Origin: Sulfurovum sp.
GTDB lineage: Bacteria; Campylobacterota; Campylobacteria; Campylobacterales; Sulfurovaceae
NCBI GenBank assembly: GCA_030634925.1
Contig: DAOVZV010000073.1
Span: 1 to 6,248, forward strand
Length of the DNA stretch: 6,248 bases
Direction: 5' to 3'
The stretch's first letter is position 1, and each line of letters begins with the position of its first letter. Made by a program: the position numbers and the translations under genes. The notes below the pieces were generated by a model, which had not been told where the DNA came from, made no database searches, and saw nothing but the letters and a program-made list of their open reading frames with translations. This document shows, one piece after another, positions 6,006-6,248 of the stretch.

Positions 6006-6035
6006 ATTATATCAGATAGTAGTTAAAGGAGTCAT
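6006..6035 (-). promoter_or_regulatory. Predicted sigma-70 promoter of gltX
   Basis: On the minus strand a perfect TATAAT (6011-6006) is preceded by TGA, making an extended -10 element. ATGACT (6035-6030) lies 18 bases further upstream and matches four of six -35 positions. The predicted transcription start is near 5999, giving a leader of roughly 25 bases. The unit would cover gltX and the unrecognised gene behind it. Confidence 0.6.
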
Positions 6036-6213
6036 CTACAATAGCATCATACAAAGTTTTACTTTAGGTCATACATCTCCAAGTAGTTGATAAAAAATTT
6101 AAATCTTACGCTATATTCTAAAAGTATGCTATATATAATAAGACACCAATCGAAACAAAATATTATTATCATATACCTTTTGTAAAATTGAGATAAGATA
6201 ACAAGATGTTGTG

Positions 6214-6222
6214 TGGTATAAT
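6214..6222 (+). promoter_or_regulatory. Possible extended -10 element for a gene beyond the right edge
   Basis: TGG followed by TATAAT at 6217-6222 fits an extended -10 box on the plus strand. TTGAGA (6188-6193) resembles a -35 box, but the 23-base gap is too long for a normal pair. In sequence this AT-rich, such a match has limited weight. Confidence 0.28.
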
Positions 6223-6248
6223 AATATTAGATTATGTAAATAATACTT

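Larger units (their letters stand above)
5976..6248. other. AT-rich intergenic region upstream of gltX
   Basis: This region holds the gltX promoter on its left side and a possible plus-strand promoter near its right end. I see no supported coding frame, tRNA or terminator in it. An 11-base AT-only inverted repeat (6159-6169 and 6218-6228) is present, but low complexity makes it unremarkable. Confidence 0.5.

Noticed and set aside
6159..6228. 11-base inverted repeat AATATTATTAT / ATAATAATATT
   Set aside because: It is built only of A and T with a 48-base gap in a very AT-rich region, so it is expected by chance.
6206..6248. Open frame from an ATG at 6206 to the right edge
   Set aside because: It has only 14 codons, no Shine-Dalgarno sequence, and a TATAAT-like box inside it; it cannot be supported as a gene.
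5976..6248. Possible tRNA or small RNA upstream of gltX
   Set aside because: No T-loop, acceptor stem or GC-rich hairpin was found on either strand.

Overview
The window looks like chromosomal DNA from a sulfur-oxidising Campylobacterota (Epsilonproteobacteria), of the Sulfurimonas/Sulfurovum kind. The evidence is AT-rich coding sequence, a soxCDYZ cluster with no soxX, soxA or soxB beside it, a GluRS that reads like the Campylobacterota GltX1 type, and a T/A-tract promoter without a -35 box upstream of soxC. The genus-level placement is inference from recalled family sequences; no search was run.

Layout. On the minus strand at the left edge lie the first 20 codons of rnhB (ribonuclease HII), preceded by a gene for a small MOSC-domain protein whose stop codon overlaps the rnhB start (TAATG). 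A 251-base AT-rich divergent region (511-761) holds a likely promoter for the sox genes. On the plus strand follow soxC (molybdenum subunit, Tat signal), soxD (dihaem cytochrome c, Sec signal, overlapping soxC by 20 bases), a 98-base gap with a perfect 28-base palindrome, soxY (Tat signal, C-terminal GGCEG) and soxZ. A small dyad separates soxZ from a converging minus-strand pair: gltX (glutamyl-tRNA synthetase) and, just downstream of it, an unrecognised gene for a 152-residue protein whose ribosome-binding site overlaps the gltX stop codon. The right edge (5976-6248) is AT-rich and non-coding as far as can be seen, with a good extended -10 promoter for gltX.

How the genes work together. SoxY carries sulfur intermediates on a C-terminal cysteine and forms a heterodimer with SoxZ in the periplasm. 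SoxCD oxidises the SoxY-bound sulfane sulfur and passes six electrons to cytochromes. This lets thiosulfate be oxidised fully to sulfate without storing sulfur globules. The thiosulfate-loading (SoxXA) and hydrolytic (SoxB) steps must be encoded elsewhere. The rnhB/MOSC and gltX genes are housekeeping or accessory neighbours.

I see no mobile element, CRISPR array, RNA gene or clear sign of a new system. The points most worth a second look are the palindrome that splits soxCD from soxYZ, the GGCEG variant of the SoxY carrier arm, the MOSC gene divergent from the molybdoenzyme gene soxC, and the unrecognised gene behind gltX.
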